Shown: one piece after another, positions 18,069 to 27,243 of the stretch
Layout of the letters: every line of letters begins with the position of its first letter
How positions within the stretch are numbered: the first letter of the stretch is position 1
NCBI RefSeq assembly: GCF_047123815.1
Contig: NZ_CP138920.1
Coordinates: 2,418,001-2,482,000, forward strand
Direction: 5' to 3'
Length of the DNA stretch: 64,000 nt
DNA from: Maricaulis sp017643475
Lineage (GTDB): Bacteria; Pseudomonadota; Alphaproteobacteria; Caulobacterales; Maricaulaceae
Position numbers and translations under genes: made by a program
Notes under the pieces: generated by a model
Databases searched by the model: none
What the model saw: only the letters and a program-made list of their open reading frames with translations
Told to the model about the DNA's origin: nothing

Positions 18069-19442
18069 TCAGGCTTTGACGATGCGGTCTTCGTGCTCGT
18101 TCTGAAGCATCGCCGTCGCATTGCGGGTATCTACAACGAATGGAACAGAGTTCAGGAGCAGGCCGTAATCGACCTTGTCATGGTCGGTGGCAATCAGGGC
18201 CACATCGAACTGGGACAGGGATTCCGGGGTCCAGTTGACGGACTTGCGACCTTCATACTCCGGGTGGTCGTGGTCATACGGGACGACCGGAATGTGCGGG
18301 TCGTAGTAATCAACCACTGCGCCGCGGGCCTCGAGCTGTTCCAGCAGGAGCAGCGAGGGGCTTTCGCGCATGTCGTCTACATTCTTCTTGTAGGCGAGGC
18401 CGCACAGCAGGACCCGGGCGCCCTTGAGCGACTTCTCGAGGCGGGTGGAAAGCTCCTCCGCGACCGTGTTCACGACCGAACCCGGCATGGCATTGTTGAC
18501 TTCGCCGGCCAGCTCGATGAAGCGCGTGCTGAGGCCGAACTCACGGGCTTTCCAGGACAGGTAGAACGGGTCGATCGGAATACAGTGACCGCCGAGGCCT
18601 GGGCCCGGATAGAAGGCGTGGAAACCGAACGGCTTGGTGGACGCTGCCTGGATGACTTCCCAGACGTCGATACCCATGGCGCCGTAAACGGTCTTGAGCT
18701 CGTTCACGAGGCCGATATTGACTGCACGATAGATGTTCTCGGTCAGCTTGACCGCTTCCGCCGTGCGCAGGTCACGAACCGGCACAACCTGCGGTACGAT
18801 CTGCTGGTAGATGGTAACGGCCATTCGCGTTTCCGCTGACGTGTTCGCACCGACAACCTTCGGGATGGTGGAGGTTTCGAACTGCGGATTGCCCGGGTCC
18901 TCGCGTTCCGGCGAGTAGGCAATTGCGAAGTCGAGGCCGGCGACCAGGCCGCTGGCACCTTCAAGGATCGGCTTCATCACCTCTTCGGACGTGCCCGGAT
19001 AGGTCGTCGATTCGAGGACGACGATCTGGCCGCGGCGCAGCTTCTTGGAAATCGCCTCGGTGGACTTGATCACATAGTCAAGATCCGGGTCGCGGTGTTT
19101 GTCGAGCGGCGTCGGAACGCAGATCAGCAGCGCGTCCGGCTCGTCCAGGCGATCGAAGTCCGTCGTGGCTTCGAAGCGGTCGGTGTCAATCATGACTTTG
19201 ACCGCTTCGTCCTTGATATGCTTGATGTATGAACGCCCCTCGGACAGTTCCTTGATTTTGAACTCGGACACATCGAAACCGATGACCCGAATGTCCTGGC
19301 GGCAGAAAGCCTGGGCAAGAGGCAGGCCAACATAACCCAGACCGATGACACCAACGGTCAGGGTCTTGTTTGTCGCACGGCGTTCGAAGTCGAGTGCCAG
19401 CGTATCAAGGGTATCAAATTCTGCGACTGTAGGAGCGTTCAT
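18069..19442 (-). CDS. wbpA: UDP-N-acetylglucosamine 6-dehydrogenase (WbpA type)
   Basis: Oxidises UDP-GlcNAc to UDP-GlcNAcA. 457 residues with GVIGLGYVGLPLAQAF (31-46), ICVPTPL, ESTTYPGTS, YSPEREDPGN, the catalytic cysteine C287 in GLGGHCIPIDPFY, and LCGLAYKKNVDDMRESPS in the C-terminal domain. These are hallmarks of the UDP-GlcNAc 6-dehydrogenase branch rather than Ugd. Eleven bases downstream of the aminotransferase gene. First step of the UDP-ManNAc3NAcA pathway, with the genes at 19.5, 20.7, 35.3 and 40.7 kb. Confidence 0.9.
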   Translation of the reverse strand: MNAPTVAEFDTLDTLALDFERRATNKTLTVGVIGLGYVGLPLAQAFCRQDIRVIGFDVSEFKIKELSEGRSYIKHIKDEAVKVMIDTDRFEATTDFDRLDEPDALLICVPTPLDKHRDPDLDYVIKSTEAISKKLRRGQIVVLESTTYPGTSEEVMKPILEGASGLVAGLDFAIAYSPEREDPGNPQFETSTIPKVVGANTSAETRMAVTIYQQIVPQVVPVRDLRTAEAVKLTENIYRAVNIGLVNELKTVYGAMGIDVWEVIQAASTKPFGFHAFYPGPGLGGHCIPIDPFYLSWKAREFGLSTRFIELAGEVNNAMPGSVVNTVAEELSTRLEKSLKGARVLLCGLAYKKNVDDMRESPSLLLLEQLEARGAVVDYYDPHIPVVPYDHDHPEYEGRKSVNWTPESLSQFDVALIATDHDKVDYGLLLNSVPFVVDTRNATAMLQNEHEDRIVKA

Positions 19443-19453
19443 GACGTCGTCCT

Positions 19454-20608
19454 TTAAGCGTTAAACGAGCGGACCGCGTTGATGATCTGGTCCTGGGTTT
19501 CTTCATCCATATACGGGTGCATCGGCAGCGAGACGACACTCTCGGCCTTGGCTTCCGAGACCGGCAGACCGTTCGGGCCCAGCGGATAGCGGGAGTACAC
19601 ATCCTGTTTGTGGATCGGGATCGGGTAATAGACGGCAGACGGAACACCATTGGCTTTCAGGTGCGCCTGAAGACCAGCACGGTTCTTGTGCTCGATTGTG
19701 TATTGAGCCCACACGGACACGCCCCCATCAATGACGGCAGGTACGCTTTCCACGTAGCCGTCCAAGCCTTCATTGTAGCGTGTTGCCACCCGATTGCGAG
19801 CCTCAATCTCGTCTGCAAAGATTGCCAGCTTCTCGATCAGGATGGCGGCCTGGATCGTATCGAGGCGGGAGTTCATTCCTACCCGCATATTCAAGTACTT
19901 GGTGTCGTGCTCGAACGTGCGACCCTCGATGTCCGACTTCGTCGCCTTGCCGTGAACGCGCAGGGAATCCATGCGCTCGGCGGTGGCAGCATCATTGGTC
20001 AGCACCGCACCGCCGTCACCATAACAACCCAGCGGCTTGGCCGGGAAGAAGCTGGTCGTCGCTGCGTCGGCCCAGTGCACCGGGTGGTTTCCGTTCAGCG
20101 TACAGCCGAAACCCTGGGCGCTGTCAGCAATCAGTTTCAGGCCGTGTTTCTTGGCGATCGCGGAGATGGCCGGATAGTCGGCCGGCTGTCCGAACAGGTC
20201 GACAGCAATGATGACTTTGGGCGTCAGCTTGCCTTCGGCCTTGACCATTTCGATGGCGGCGTCGAGATGGGCCGGATCCATGTTGTAGGTGGACGGGTCA
20301 ATGTCGACGAAAACCGGGCTGGCGCCGACCCACGGAACAACCTCGCCTGTCGCGGCGAAGGTGAAGGACGGGCAGAAGACTGCGTCTCCCGGACCAACTT
20401 CCCATGCCAGCAACGGCAGCGCGATAGCTTCGGTACCGTTGGCACAGCCCAGGGCGTGTTCTGCCTGGCTGAATTCGGCGAGCTGGCGCTCAAATTCCTT
20501 GACTTCCGGCCCCATGATGTACCGGCCTTCTTCGATGACTTTTGCCACCGCTGCGTTGATTTTGTCGGAAATACGTGCGCGCTGGGCCTGAAGATCGATA
20601 AACTGCAT
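19454..20608 (-). CDS. wbpE: DegT/DnrJ/EryC1/StrS aminotransferase (WbpE type)
   Basis: PLP-dependent transaminase expected to aminate C3 of the 3-keto UDP-GlcNAcA intermediate. I place the start at ATG 20608 (MQFIDLQAQRARI), the usual N-terminus of the family, with GGAAAG just upstream; the frame is open to 20650. 384 residues. Signatures: GCANGTEAI, CPSFTFAATGE, PVFVDIDPSTYNMDP, ADSAQGFGC, and the PLP lysine K191 in SFFPAKPLGCYGDGG. Sits between wbpB and wbpA homologues, which supports the WbpE assignment over other sugar aminotransferases. Confidence 0.88.
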   Translation of the reverse strand: MQFIDLQAQRARISDKINAAVAKVIEEGRYIMGPEVKEFERQLAEFSQAEHALGCANGTEAIALPLLAWEVGPGDAVFCPSFTFAATGEVVPWVGASPVFVDIDPSTYNMDPAHLDAAIEMVKAEGKLTPKVIIAVDLFGQPADYPAISAIAKKHGLKLIADSAQGFGCTLNGNHPVHWADAATTSFFPAKPLGCYGDGGAVLTNDAATAERMDSLRVHGKATKSDIEGRTFEHDTKYLNMRVGMNSRLDTIQAAILIEKLAIFADEIEARNRVATRYNEGLDGYVESVPAVIDGGVSVWAQYTIEHKNRAGLQAHLKANGVPSAVYYPIPIHKQDVYSRYPLGPNGLPVSEAKAESVVSLPMHPYMDEETQDQIINAVRSFNA

Positions 20609-20722
20609 ATCACTTTCCAATATTTGATCGTTCGGAGTTGAATGTGCCAAGCTCAGCGGCCTATCAACTCAATTTCTGTGACAGTTCTTGTATTCAACTG
20701 CGAAAGTTCGTGAGTCCGTCGC

Positions 20723-21673
20723 TCAGGACGATCCCTTGATCATGACGTCAAGCACGCGCAGGGCTTCATCCGCATCGGTCAGCGGTTTCTGTCCAGAGCA
20801 GGCGTTGAGGAAGTGCTGGCACTCGGTGCGCAGCGGTTCGTCATCGCCATAAGGCATAGGCGTCCAGTCAGCTTTGCTTGGAACCGGAACGGCGCCGGAA
20901 GTGTCAATGCTGTGGGCGTAGAGACGGAGTTTTTCGGCACCTGCCGCCGAGTCCTCGAAGACCGCCATGGCCTTCTCGCCAACAACGATCAGGCGGTGTT
21001 CCTTGAACGGGTGCAGCCAGCTGGCCAGCACGTGCGCACGGCGACCACCGGAGAATTCCATGTCCAGGCGGCACTCGTCCTCGATGCCCGGGGTGATGTA
21101 GGAACCACCGCTGCCGGAAACTGATGTCGGCGCATCGTCGAAAAGGGCGAGCAGCATGGAGATGTCGTGCGGGGCGAAGCTCCACAGAGCATTTTCCTCG
21201 ACGCGGAACTTCCCAAGCGAACACCGGTGGGAGTAGGCGTAGCGCAGCTCGCCGAGATCACCGCGCTGGACAGCCTCACGCAGGGCGACAAAGGCCGGAT
21301 GGAATTGCAGGAGGTGGCCAACCATGAGCGCCTTGCCGGCTTTCTCGCTGGCCGCTTTCATGGTCTCGCCTTCTTCCATCGTCATGGCGATGGGCTTTTC
21401 GACGAAGACGTGTTTGCCGGCTTCGAAGGCCTGGACGGCCAGCTTGCAGTGGAGCTCGGCTGGTGCAGCGATGACGACGCCGTCGATGTCGGCAGATGCG
21501 ATCGCATCTTCAAAGCTCAGGGCCAGGACATTGTATTCGTCCGCGAACTTTTGCGCGGTCGGAGCATGTGGATCGACCACCGCCCCCAGGGCACCCAACT
21601 GAGCGAAATTGCGCACATGGTTCTTGCCCCAGTGCCCGCAGCCGATGACGGCGATCTTTTTACGGAATGTCAT
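20723..21673 (-). CDS. wbpB: Gfo/Idh/MocA-type oxidoreductase (WbpB type)
   Basis: NAD-dependent 3-dehydrogenase of UDP-GlcNAcA by context. I start at ATG 21673 (MTFRKKIAVIGCGHWGKNH), which puts the dinucleotide motif at residues 8-16; the longer frame to 21754 adds 27 residues with no family resemblance. 316 residues. Family motif E92-K93-P94 in HVFVEKPIAM, and LMVGHLLQFHPA. First gene of the minus-strand wbpB-E-A-GT operon. Confidence 0.87.
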   Translation of the reverse strand: MTFRKKIAVIGCGHWGKNHVRNFAQLGALGAVVDPHAPTAQKFADEYNVLALSFEDAIASADIDGVVIAAPAELHCKLAVQAFEAGKHVFVEKPIAMTMEEGETMKAASEKAGKALMVGHLLQFHPAFVALREAVQRGDLGELRYAYSHRCSLGKFRVEENALWSFAPHDISMLLALFDDAPTSVSGSGGSYITPGIEDECRLDMEFSGGRRAHVLASWLHPFKEHRLIVVGEKAMAVFEDSAAGAEKLRLYAHSIDTSGAVPVPSKADWTPMPYGDDEPLRTECQHFLNACSGQKPLTDADEALRVLDVMIKGSS

Positions 21674-21984
21674 TAGATGTGCCCTATCGCTGAGCAGCCT
21701 TAATCGAAGTTTGGAGGCGTATAGCCGTCGTTTCGCTATCAGTAAAGCGGTCATGTTTAGAGCGAATAATCGGCCGTCAATTGACCGGGTAAGTCAGTTG
21801 GTTGCGATATTTCACAAATGCCAATTCGATTGACCGTAGTTGCGCTTTTGCATCTTCGTGGTTCCCTCATAGCTTTGCGTAGATTTTTAGTGGGGGTGGG
21901 CGGGTTTTCAGCAGATCTAATTGCTGAGAATTCGGCCGCAGATCCAATAGGAATCGTAGTCGTTGACGGACTGCACCGCCGCAT
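21674..21984. other. Divergent intergenic region, promoter-bearing by position
   Basis: These 311 bases separate the minus-strand wbp operon from the plus-strand glycosyltransferases and mark a drop in GC content. I see no convincing gene on either strand and no clear sigma-factor consensus, but both transcripts must start in or near it. Confidence 0.4.
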
Positions 21985-22239
21985 GTGCCAAGAATATCCG
22001 GGGTAACGATCAGACTTTTGAAGGAAGCAAGAACCGCCTTTCCAAGAACTGCTGCGAAGCAACTCATATCATTGCCGGTTTCTGCTCGACATCATACCGT
22101 GTTGATTGGAAGGCTGGGGCGTATTGGAATATCGATCCCTACGCTCAGCTTGGCTGCTCGGGCGGGGCTACCCACCAGCACAAAAATCATTCGACTGATA
22201 GTCGTGGCAAGTGTTCTATTTGGTGGAATGGGGAGCTAG
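21985..22239 (+). CDS. Small hypothetical protein or 3' remnant, coupled to the next glycosyltransferase
   Basis: A frame from GTG 21985 encodes 84 residues, basic in the first half and ending in a hydrophobic segment (KIIRLIVVASVLFGG). Its stop lies two bases before the glycosyltransferase ATG at 22242, which would allow translational coupling. I recognise no family. It could be a real small membrane protein, the tail of a lost gene, or chance. Confidence 0.25.
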   Translation: MPRISGVTIRLLKEARTAFPRTAAKQLISLPVSARHHTVLIGRLGRIGISIPTLSLAARAGLPTSTKIIRLIVVASVLFGGMGS

Positions 22240-22241
22240 GG

Positions 22242-23360
22242 ATGTCCAGAAAAACTCGACCTTGGGCGTTGTTTGTTGCGTCGGGGACAATTGGCGATGA
22301 TTACCGGGTCGCAGTGTTTGCGGAAACCTTTCGTTCTGTGGTTGCGACGCTCGGGTATCGATGTTCAGCGACTGAGCTTAAACCAGACTTCGTCCTTACC
22401 CGAGGTTTGAATAGTAAGTGGCGCTTTAGGTTTTCTGCGCTGTGGCTAATGTTGCAGATCGTCCTGTTTCGCCCCAAAATCATATTTGCTGTCGAGCCGG
22501 AGGCGCTCAGGGTCATTTATCGTGTTCGCTCACTCGCGGGTTCAGCGGTTATCTACGATCTTCATGAAATCTATGAGCACCGGTTCGCGACTCCCCGCGC
22601 TGTCAGAGATCGATTGCAGGAAGTTCACTCCGTAGCTTTGCATTCGGTCGACGCAATTGTGTCCGTGAATGAAAGTGTCATCGATTTTTATCAAAGAGAG
22701 TATATCGCAGATCGCTGTCCAAGAACGCTTGCACTGCCGACCTATAAAAAAAACCGTATTGATCCCGATGTGGTTGCTGAGAGGCTTCGAAACTATCAAC
22801 AAGGTCATCATTTTCGTGCTGTTTACGTGGGGGGGTTAACACCAGGTCGAGGATTGGTTCGGGCTATGCGCGCTGCGTCAATGGTGCCGCGATTTTCGCT
22901 GGACCTGATTGGTGAGGGGCGCTCATCTGTTAGATTGTCGAAGTTGTCGAAGAGGTACACTGCAGCCAGAATGCTTCCGCGAGCGCATTACGAACACATC
23001 CCGGAGCTCTTAGAGCATTACCAATTTGGTCTTGTTCCTTACGTCCCGAACTGTTTGAATCACAAGTATGCATTACCGCAAAAGTTGTTCGATTTCTTGG
23101 CTTCAGGGTTGCCAGTGATTGCCGCAGACTTGCCAGAGGTTCGCAGGTTCGTGCAATCGAACAAAGTCGGGTGGATTTACAATCCCTCGGATGAGAGGTC
23201 ACTAGAACGGTGTTTATCCGAAATAACGTTCGAGGACTATCGTGACACCCTGGAGAGAATAGTGCAATTGGCGGACGAGATATCTTGGGAGAGACGGGGA
23301 AGTGCTATCCTCGGTCGCTTGATTGAAGATGTTTGTGTCCAAACCTCCAATCAATCGTAG
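22242..23360 (+). CDS. Glycosyltransferase, GT4-like
   Basis: 372 residues from the ATG at 22242, preceded by GGGGAGCTAGGG; the frame is open upstream to 21963, but the extra 93 residues are Cys/Trp-rich and unlike the family. GT-B layout: YDLHEIYEHRF in the N-terminal half, AVYVGGLTPGRGLVRAM at the start of the C-terminal domain, then GLVPYVPNCLNHKYALPQKLFDFLASGLPVI in two motif parts (the E/D-x7-E-like donor site). Donor and acceptor unknown. Lower GC than the flanking core genes. Confidence 0.8.
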   Translation: MSRKTRPWALFVASGTIGDDYRVAVFAETFRSVVATLGYRCSATELKPDFVLTRGLNSKWRFRFSALWLMLQIVLFRPKIIFAVEPEALRVIYRVRSLAGSAVIYDLHEIYEHRFATPRAVRDRLQEVHSVALHSVDAIVSVNESVIDFYQREYIADRCPRTLALPTYKKNRIDPDVVAERLRNYQQGHHFRAVYVGGLTPGRGLVRAMRAASMVPRFSLDLIGEGRSSVRLSKLSKRYTAARMLPRAHYEHIPELLEHYQFGLVPYVPNCLNHKYALPQKLFDFLASGLPVIAADLPEVRRFVQSNKVGWIYNPSDERSLERCLSEITFEDYRDTLERIVQLADEISWERRGSAILGRLIEDVCVQTSNQS

Positions 23361-23541
23361 CTAACAAGATCATTTGCCTCTCAGTGGCAACTTGTAGCAT
23401 ATCGAACCGTATTCGCGCTGTTTGAGACGCTAGAGGCGTGCGCCACCGATCAATCGTAAAGTTCTCAATCGCTTTTCGAGGCACGCTGCTTGCTCACGCC
23501 CGAGCGCAAAAAAAAAGAAATTTGTATTGTCGGAGGCCAAC

Positions 23542-25467
23542 TTGAGTATTTCGGTTTTGTATCTGTGTCCGAACTCCGTTCTTCGCGATGTCCGCATAAT
23601 GAAGCAAATTCTCAGCCTTGTCGCCGCCGGTCATAAGGTACGTGCAATCGGGATCCTCGAATCCGATGACCAGTCTCCAAGAACAGAGTTTGAGGAACAG
23701 CTAACCGTTGAACGCGTCGGTTGGAGGGCAGCAGCCTATCGCCGAGCGGCTCAATTGCTAGCGCTCCGGTTGGTGGGGCTGGGGCTGTTTACGCTCGTTA
23801 TTGCCATCGCTGCGGCTTGGGGCGGATTCGCCTCGTTGACAGTCCTATGGAGGGCGGTGATCGATGCGTTGAATTTGATAGCGCCGGGACTCCGTTTCGA
23901 ACTCGATTTGTATCTGTTCCCGCTATCGGTGTCAGAGCTTGTAGCTGCGCTGATGCTTTTGACTACCGTAGTCGGGCTGGTTGCAGCGAAGTTTACAGGC
24001 CTTTTGAATAAGTTTCTCGCTCCGATTAAAAGGCTCCTACAGCTGTCCGCGAACTATGCCTCGGTTCGAGATGGTCGATTTGGCCTTCGTGCCGTGGTCG
24101 AGAAAGCGCTGGGTTCGGATAGACCGGTACGGTTTCTGGTAAGGGAACTAGTTGAACACTTTCGCACCCGGTGCACTTTTGACGGTGTTCAGTTCGCGCG
24201 TTGCCAAGCCATTCGAAGACAAGCGGAAAGTGAACCGTTTGACGTTGTAATTGCCGCTGAGGCTAGCTCTTTGGCGGCAGCCGCCTCGTTGGCTTCGAAA
24301 CACGCTAAGCCGATGATTTACGATGCCCACGAGTTTTATGACGATGTAAACCTAGCTAGCAGCCATGTTGCTGAATACTATCGTAAGGTGCATCGTCAGC
24401 ATATCTCAAAAGCCAAGTTCGTTTCTGTTGTTAGCGACGCAATGGCTGAAGTGTATGACCAGACTTATGGCACTCAGGGTCGAACTATTGTTTTACCCAA
24501 CTGTGTCAATAAACTGCGCTACCCACATGAAAAAAGCCAAAGAGTTGGTTCAATACATGAATTGGCCAGGCTTCCAGTGGCGAAAAAAATTCTTCTGTAT
24601 CATGGCGGGTTAGCTAAGGGACGAGGAATTGAGCGGCTTGTCGACGCGGCACAATTCCTAGCGGACGATCGCTCGCTTGTTGTATTGGGAGATGGGAAAC
24701 TTCGTGAGCATATACAGAGTGCAGTTAAGCATCAGGCGTTGACTTGGGCTGATGAATGTCATGCTCAAAACTTGAGCCGGTTGTTACAGGAGCATTCCGC
24801 GGCCCGACGTGCTGCGAAGACTGAGCTTCTGGCTGAAATTGCTAACTTCGCGGATCCAGACGAATGGCGGTCGATTTCCAATGAGGTCGTCAACAAGGCG
24901 CTTGGAATAGGCTCGTTTAGCAAAATTTCTGTGAATCCGCTCGGGTCGCGGGGAAGATCGGCGGTTGTAGACGGAGAGCACCTGGAAGCATTGAGCAGAG
25001 AAATTGGAGAATACGTTGACGCTCTGTTTAGGTGTAAGCTTTCGACGTTGGCTGACCGACCAGACATTGATGCTTACGATAAGATCCGATGTGTCTATGC
25101 CGTTCCTCAAACTGAACTTCTGGCTACCATTGAAGATGCTTGGGTCGGAATCGTTCCATATCCCAATTCGAGTGTAAATCACTGGATTTGCGCGCCAAAT
25201 AAGTTTTGGGAATGCGCAGCATCCGGGGTTCCACTTGTCGTAACGCCTCTCAAGCAGCTGACCGATTTTGTTCAAGGTGATGACCTTGGATGGGTAATGC
25301 CGCCCGACCTCGAGGGGAAGGCGCTTGCGGGCTTTCTGAACTCTCTAACCGAACGTGATAGGGATCAAAAGGCGCTTAACATCAAGAGCTTCGCTCAAGA
25401 GAACACGTGGGAGGATCATGTGGCAGAGTGGGTGCGAGAAGTTGAGACAGTTTCGGCACCAAGATGA
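23542..25467 (+). CDS. Large glycosyltransferase with two membrane segments inserted in the N-terminal domain
   Basis: 641 residues from TTG 23542, which has GGAGG five bases upstream; another TTG at 23527 would add five residues. N-terminus SVLYLCPNSVLRDVRIMKQ is GT4-like. Two hydrophobic segments (about residues 72-96 and 128-152) are inserted after the first strands. The GT fold resumes with PMIYDAHEFYDD and ILLYHGGLAKGRGIERLV, and ends with GIVPYPNSSVNHWICAPNKFWECAASGVP. A charged helical insertion of about 120 residues splits the C-terminal domain. It is probably anchored in the inner membrane. Unusually long for a GT4 (often 350-420). Confidence 0.75.
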   Translation: MSISVLYLCPNSVLRDVRIMKQILSLVAAGHKVRAIGILESDDQSPRTEFEEQLTVERVGWRAAAYRRAAQLLALRLVGLGLFTLVIAIAAAWGGFASLTVLWRAVIDALNLIAPGLRFELDLYLFPLSVSELVAALMLLTTVVGLVAAKFTGLLNKFLAPIKRLLQLSANYASVRDGRFGLRAVVEKALGSDRPVRFLVRELVEHFRTRCTFDGVQFARCQAIRRQAESEPFDVVIAAEASSLAAAASLASKHAKPMIYDAHEFYDDVNLASSHVAEYYRKVHRQHISKAKFVSVVSDAMAEVYDQTYGTQGRTIVLPNCVNKLRYPHEKSQRVGSIHELARLPVAKKILLYHGGLAKGRGIERLVDAAQFLADDRSLVVLGDGKLREHIQSAVKHQALTWADECHAQNLSRLLQEHSAARRAAKTELLAEIANFADPDEWRSISNEVVNKALGIGSFSKISVNPLGSRGRSAVVDGEHLEALSREIGEYVDALFRCKLSTLADRPDIDAYDKIRCVYAVPQTELLATIEDAWVGIVPYPNSSVNHWICAPNKFWECAASGVPLVVTPLKQLTDFVQGDDLGWVMPPDLEGKALAGFLNSLTERDRDQKALNIKSFAQENTWEDHVAEWVREVETVSAPR

Positions 25468-25642
25468 TTTTGTTTTTCAGAATCAATTTTGGTGCCGTTT
25501 TTACCAAGAGTGAATTATTATCCGATATCCGTGGTTGGGCTGCAGGCTATAAGTTTTGCAGCTCATCGGTGAGGAATTCGATTGATTGTGCTTACCGAAC
25601 CTTAGCAAAGCAGCCGCCCGGCGATCCAGCTCATGTTCATAT

Positions 25643-26047
25643 TGAAGTGGTCCTAGAAATTCGGACAGGTTGCTAAGGTGTATCCCGACCCGCATGGAGG
25701 GATACGAGATGACGAGACGTCGGAAGTTCACAGATCAGTTCAAAGCGAAGGTTGCGCTTGAGGCGCTGCGTGGGGACCGGACGATCCAGGAGATAGCGGC
25801 TCGGCACCAGGTTCACCCGAACCAGGTGAGCATGTGGAAACGTCAGGCTGTCGAGGGCATGGCGGACGTGTTTGCGCGTGGCGGCAAGACTGACGGGCCA
25901 AGCGAGGCGGAGGTCAAGGAGCTGCACGCCAAGATCGGGAGGCTGGCGGTGGAGAACGATTTTTTATCACAAGGGCTCAAGCGATGAGCCCTGCGGAGAA
26001 GAAAGCGTTGATCCGCCGCGACCATGAAGCGCTGAGCATCAGCCAGC
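25643..26047 (+). mobile_element. Truncated IS3-family element (first 405 bp)
   Basis: The 405 bases match the first 405 of the complete element at 26048 base for base as far as I compared them, including the left inverted repeat TGAAGTGGTCC and all of orfA. It stops 64 bases into orfB exactly where the complete copy begins. No remainder of this copy is found downstream of the complete one. Confidence 0.92.
25709..25987 (+). CDS. IS3-family transposase OrfA (in truncated copy)
   Basis: 92 residues from MTRRRKFTDQFKAKV, identical to OrfA of the two complete copies. N-terminal helix-turn-helix (GDRTIQEIAARHQVHPNQVSMW), then a leucine-rich coiled segment to FLSQGLKR. Still intact, and potentially able to bind the ends of the complete copies. 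Confidence 0.88.
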   Translation: MTRRRKFTDQFKAKVALEALRGDRTIQEIAARHQVHPNQVSMWKRQAVEGMADVFARGGKTDGPSEAEVKELHAKIGRLAVENDFLSQGLKR

Positions 26048-26061
26048 TGAAGTGGTCCTAG
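25984..26061 (+). pseudogene. Truncated OrfB of IS3-family element
   Basis: Starts as orfB does in the complete copies (MSPAEKKALIRRDHEALSIS) but runs into the left end of the next element and stops after 25 codons. It lacks the whole DDE catalytic domain. Confidence 0.85.
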
Positions 26062-26113
26062 AAATTCGGACAGGTTGCTAAGGTGTATCCCGACCCGCAT
26101 GGAGGGATACGAG

Positions 26114-26392
26114 ATGACGAGACGTCGGAAGTTCACAGATCAGTTCAAAGCGAAGGTTGCGCTTGAGGCGCTGCGTGGGGACCGGACGATCCAGGAGATA
26201 GCGGCTCGGCACCAGGTTCACCCGAACCAGGTGAGCATGTGGAAACGTCAGGCTGTCGAGGGCATGGCGGACGTGTTTGCGCGTGGCGGCAAGACTGACG
26301 GGCCAAGCGAGGCGGAGGTCAAGGAGCTGCACGCCAAGATCGGGAGGCTGGCGGTGGAGAACGATTTTTTATCACAAGGGCTCAAGCGATGA
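26114..26392 (+). CDS. IS3-family transposase OrfA
   Basis: 92 residues; N-terminal helix-turn-helix with VHPNQVSMWKRQAV and a C-terminal coiled segment. Its stop overlaps the orfB start (ATGA). In this family OrfA alone regulates, and OrfAB made by -1 frameshifting is the transposase. Confidence 0.92.
   Translation: MTRRRKFTDQFKAKVALEALRGDRTIQEIAARHQVHPNQVSMWKRQAVEGMADVFARGGKTDGPSEAEVKELHAKIGRLAVENDFLSQGLKR
26365..26371 (+). other. Slippery heptamer TTTTTTA for programmed -1 frameshift
   Basis: In the orfA frame the heptamer reads T TTT TTA, the correct phase for a -1 slip. The -1 frame then continues open through ATC-ACA-AGG-GCT-CAA-GCG into the orfB ATG, so an OrfAB fusion results. The same site occurs at 25960-25966 and, on the minus strand, at 57530-57536. 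Confidence 0.75.
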
Positions 26393-27243
26393 GCCCTGCG
26401 GAGAAGAAAGCGTTGATCCGCCGCGACCATGAAGCGCTGAGCATCAGCCAGCAGTGTCGGCTGGTGAAGCTGAGCCGGTCATCCTTCTATTATGAACCGG
26501 TTGGTATCGACGCGGTGACGCTGGACGTGATGAAGTCGATCGACCGGGTGTTCACGAAGTATCCCTTCTTCGGGTCGCGCCAGATCGCTGCGTATCTGCG
26601 CCGGGAAGCGATCATCGTTGGACGCCACCGGGTGCGGCGGTTGATGGCGAAGATGGGGCTGGAAGCGATCTACAAGCGGCCGCGAACCAGCCAGCCGCAT
26701 CCCCACCATCGGATCTATCCGTATCTGCTCCGGGGCATGGCGGTCGAACGGGCCAACCAGGCCTGGTGTGCCGACATCACCTTCATCCCGGTCCGCCACG
26801 GCTTCCTCTATCTGGTGGCGATCATGGACTGGGCGACGCGCAAGGTCCTGAGCTGGCGGCTCTCCAACACGATGCATGCGGACTTCTGCGTCGAGGCACT
26901 GCAAGACGCCATCGCCCGCTTCGGCCCACCGCAGATCATGAACACGGATCAGGGCAGCCAGTTCACCGGGGCGGCCTGGATCACCACGCTCAGTGAGGCC
27001 GGGGTCCAGATCTCGATGGATGGCCGCGGCCGCTGCATGGACAATATCTTCATCGAGCGACTGTGGCGGTCATTAAAGCAGGAGGCGATCTATCTTGAGG
27101 AGCTGAACGATGGCTTCGCTGCGCATCGGACCATCAAAAACTGGATGATCTTCTACAACACAGAGCGGCCTCATTCCGCCCTCTTGCGGCGTACGCCGCA
27201 AGAGGCATACTGGGGCTCAAGAGACGAAAAACAGGCGGCATGA
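26389..27243 (+). CDS. IS3-family transposase OrfB (rve/DDE integrase core)
   Basis: 284 residues. HTH_21-type N-terminal region (KYPFFGSRQIAAYLRRE), then the catalytic core with D in WCADITFI, D in MNTDQGSQFTG and E in IFIERLWRSLKQE, and the C-terminal YNTERPHSALLRRTPQEAYW typical of the family. All catalytic residues are present, so this copy may be active. Confidence 0.95.
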   Translation: MSPAEKKALIRRDHEALSISQQCRLVKLSRSSFYYEPVGIDAVTLDVMKSIDRVFTKYPFFGSRQIAAYLRREAIIVGRHRVRRLMAKMGLEAIYKRPRTSQPHPHHRIYPYLLRGMAVERANQAWCADITFIPVRHGFLYLVAIMDWATRKVLSWRLSNTMHADFCVEALQDAIARFGPPQIMNTDQGSQFTGAAWITTLSEAGVQISMDGRGRCMDNIFIERLWRSLKQEAIYLEELNDGFAAHRTIKNWMIFYNTERPHSALLRRTPQEAYWGSRDEKQAA

